Source of the DNA: Blautia massiliensis (ex Durand et al. 2017)
Lineage (GTDB): Bacteria > Bacillota > Clostridia > Lachnospirales > Lachnospiraceae
NCBI RefSeq assembly: GCF_001487165.1
Contig: NZ_LN913006.1
Location: 2,050,096 to 2,114,095 of the forward strand
Direction of reading: 5' to 3'
Length of the DNA: 64,000 nucleotides
Shown: positions 63,974 through 64,000 of the stretch, piece by piece
Layout of the letters: every line of letters starts with the position of its first letter
Position numbering within the stretch: the first letter of the stretch is position 1
The notes under the pieces: generated by a model
Databases searched by the model: none
What the model was told of the DNA's origin: nothing
The model's input: only the letters and a program-made list of their open reading frames with translations
Translations under genes and position numbers: made by a program

Positions 63974-64000
63974 AATTTTATACGCATACGTTCAATATAT

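Overview
The window looks like the chromosome of a low-to-medium GC, Gram-positive, anaerobic Clostridia member, most probably Lachnospiraceae and Blautia-like. This is an inference from strong AGGAGG-type ribosome sites, frequent GTG/TTG starts, a FabK-type FASII operon with a FabT repressor, a flavodiiron protein, and several Lachnospiraceae-style small genes. I see no prophage, integrase, CRISPR array or intact transposon. Coding is dense and mostly on the minus strand.

Layout. (1) 1-8.4 kb: nagA, tRNA-Glu(CUC), a hydrolase/acetyltransferase pair, a repeat-built lipoprotein, an amidohydrolase coupled to an AlaX editing protein, and an ECF sigma / zinc anti-sigma / membrane protein operon. 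(2) 8.4-14.8 kb: the F1Fo ATP synthase operon atpBEFHAGDC, in which atpB has no normal start codon. (3) 14.9-23.2 kb: birA, a WYL regulator with a small membrane protein behind an operator-rich promoter, lrgAB behind a structured leader, a YfcE phosphodiesterase, an EndoQ-like nuclease, a Cys-tailed metallo-beta-lactamase-fold protein and an acetyltransferase. (4) 23.3-37.9 kb: two complete oligopeptide/nickel-type ABC importers, a LysR regulator and an 813-residue methyltransferase / AstE-AspA deacylase / methyltransferase fusion. All three transcription units carry the same CCCC/GGGG promoter element abutting the -35 box. This is the best candidate for an undescribed system. (5) 38-45 kb: endonuclease III, an OGG glycosylase behind an AraC fragment, a condensation-fold acyltransferase with a lipase-like hydrolase, a 26-residue microprotein, a small alarmone-hydrolase-like HD protein and an orphan HicB. 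(6) 44.9-54.9 kb: the fatty-acid operon fabH-fabK-fabD-fabG-fabF-accB-fabZ-accC-accDA-fabT, with a canonical FabT box on its promoter and no acpP. (7) 55-64 kb: a DUF1294 protein, MnmM, a Crp/Fnr regulator divergent from a flavodiiron-flavin reductase-rubredoxin protein, glycerate kinase, acylphosphatase, nitroreductase, a LysR regulator and a secreted four-repeat SH3 protein.

How the genes connect. BirA would biotinylate AccB. FabT probably represses its own operon from the site at the fabH promoter. The Crp/Fnr protein probably activates the flavodiiron gene from a dyad centred at -41.5. In region 4 the shared promoter element predicts co-regulation of uptake with the deacylase/methyltransferase enzyme, which suggests import and processing of one peptide-like or chelator-like ligand. 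The ligand is not known.

There are also possible non-AUG starts (ACG for atpB, ATT for the ECF sigma factor, TTG for atpA and the EndoQ gene), a pair of similar structured leaders, and dispersed GCGGAT hairpins. All function calls come from reading motifs by eye; no database search was run.
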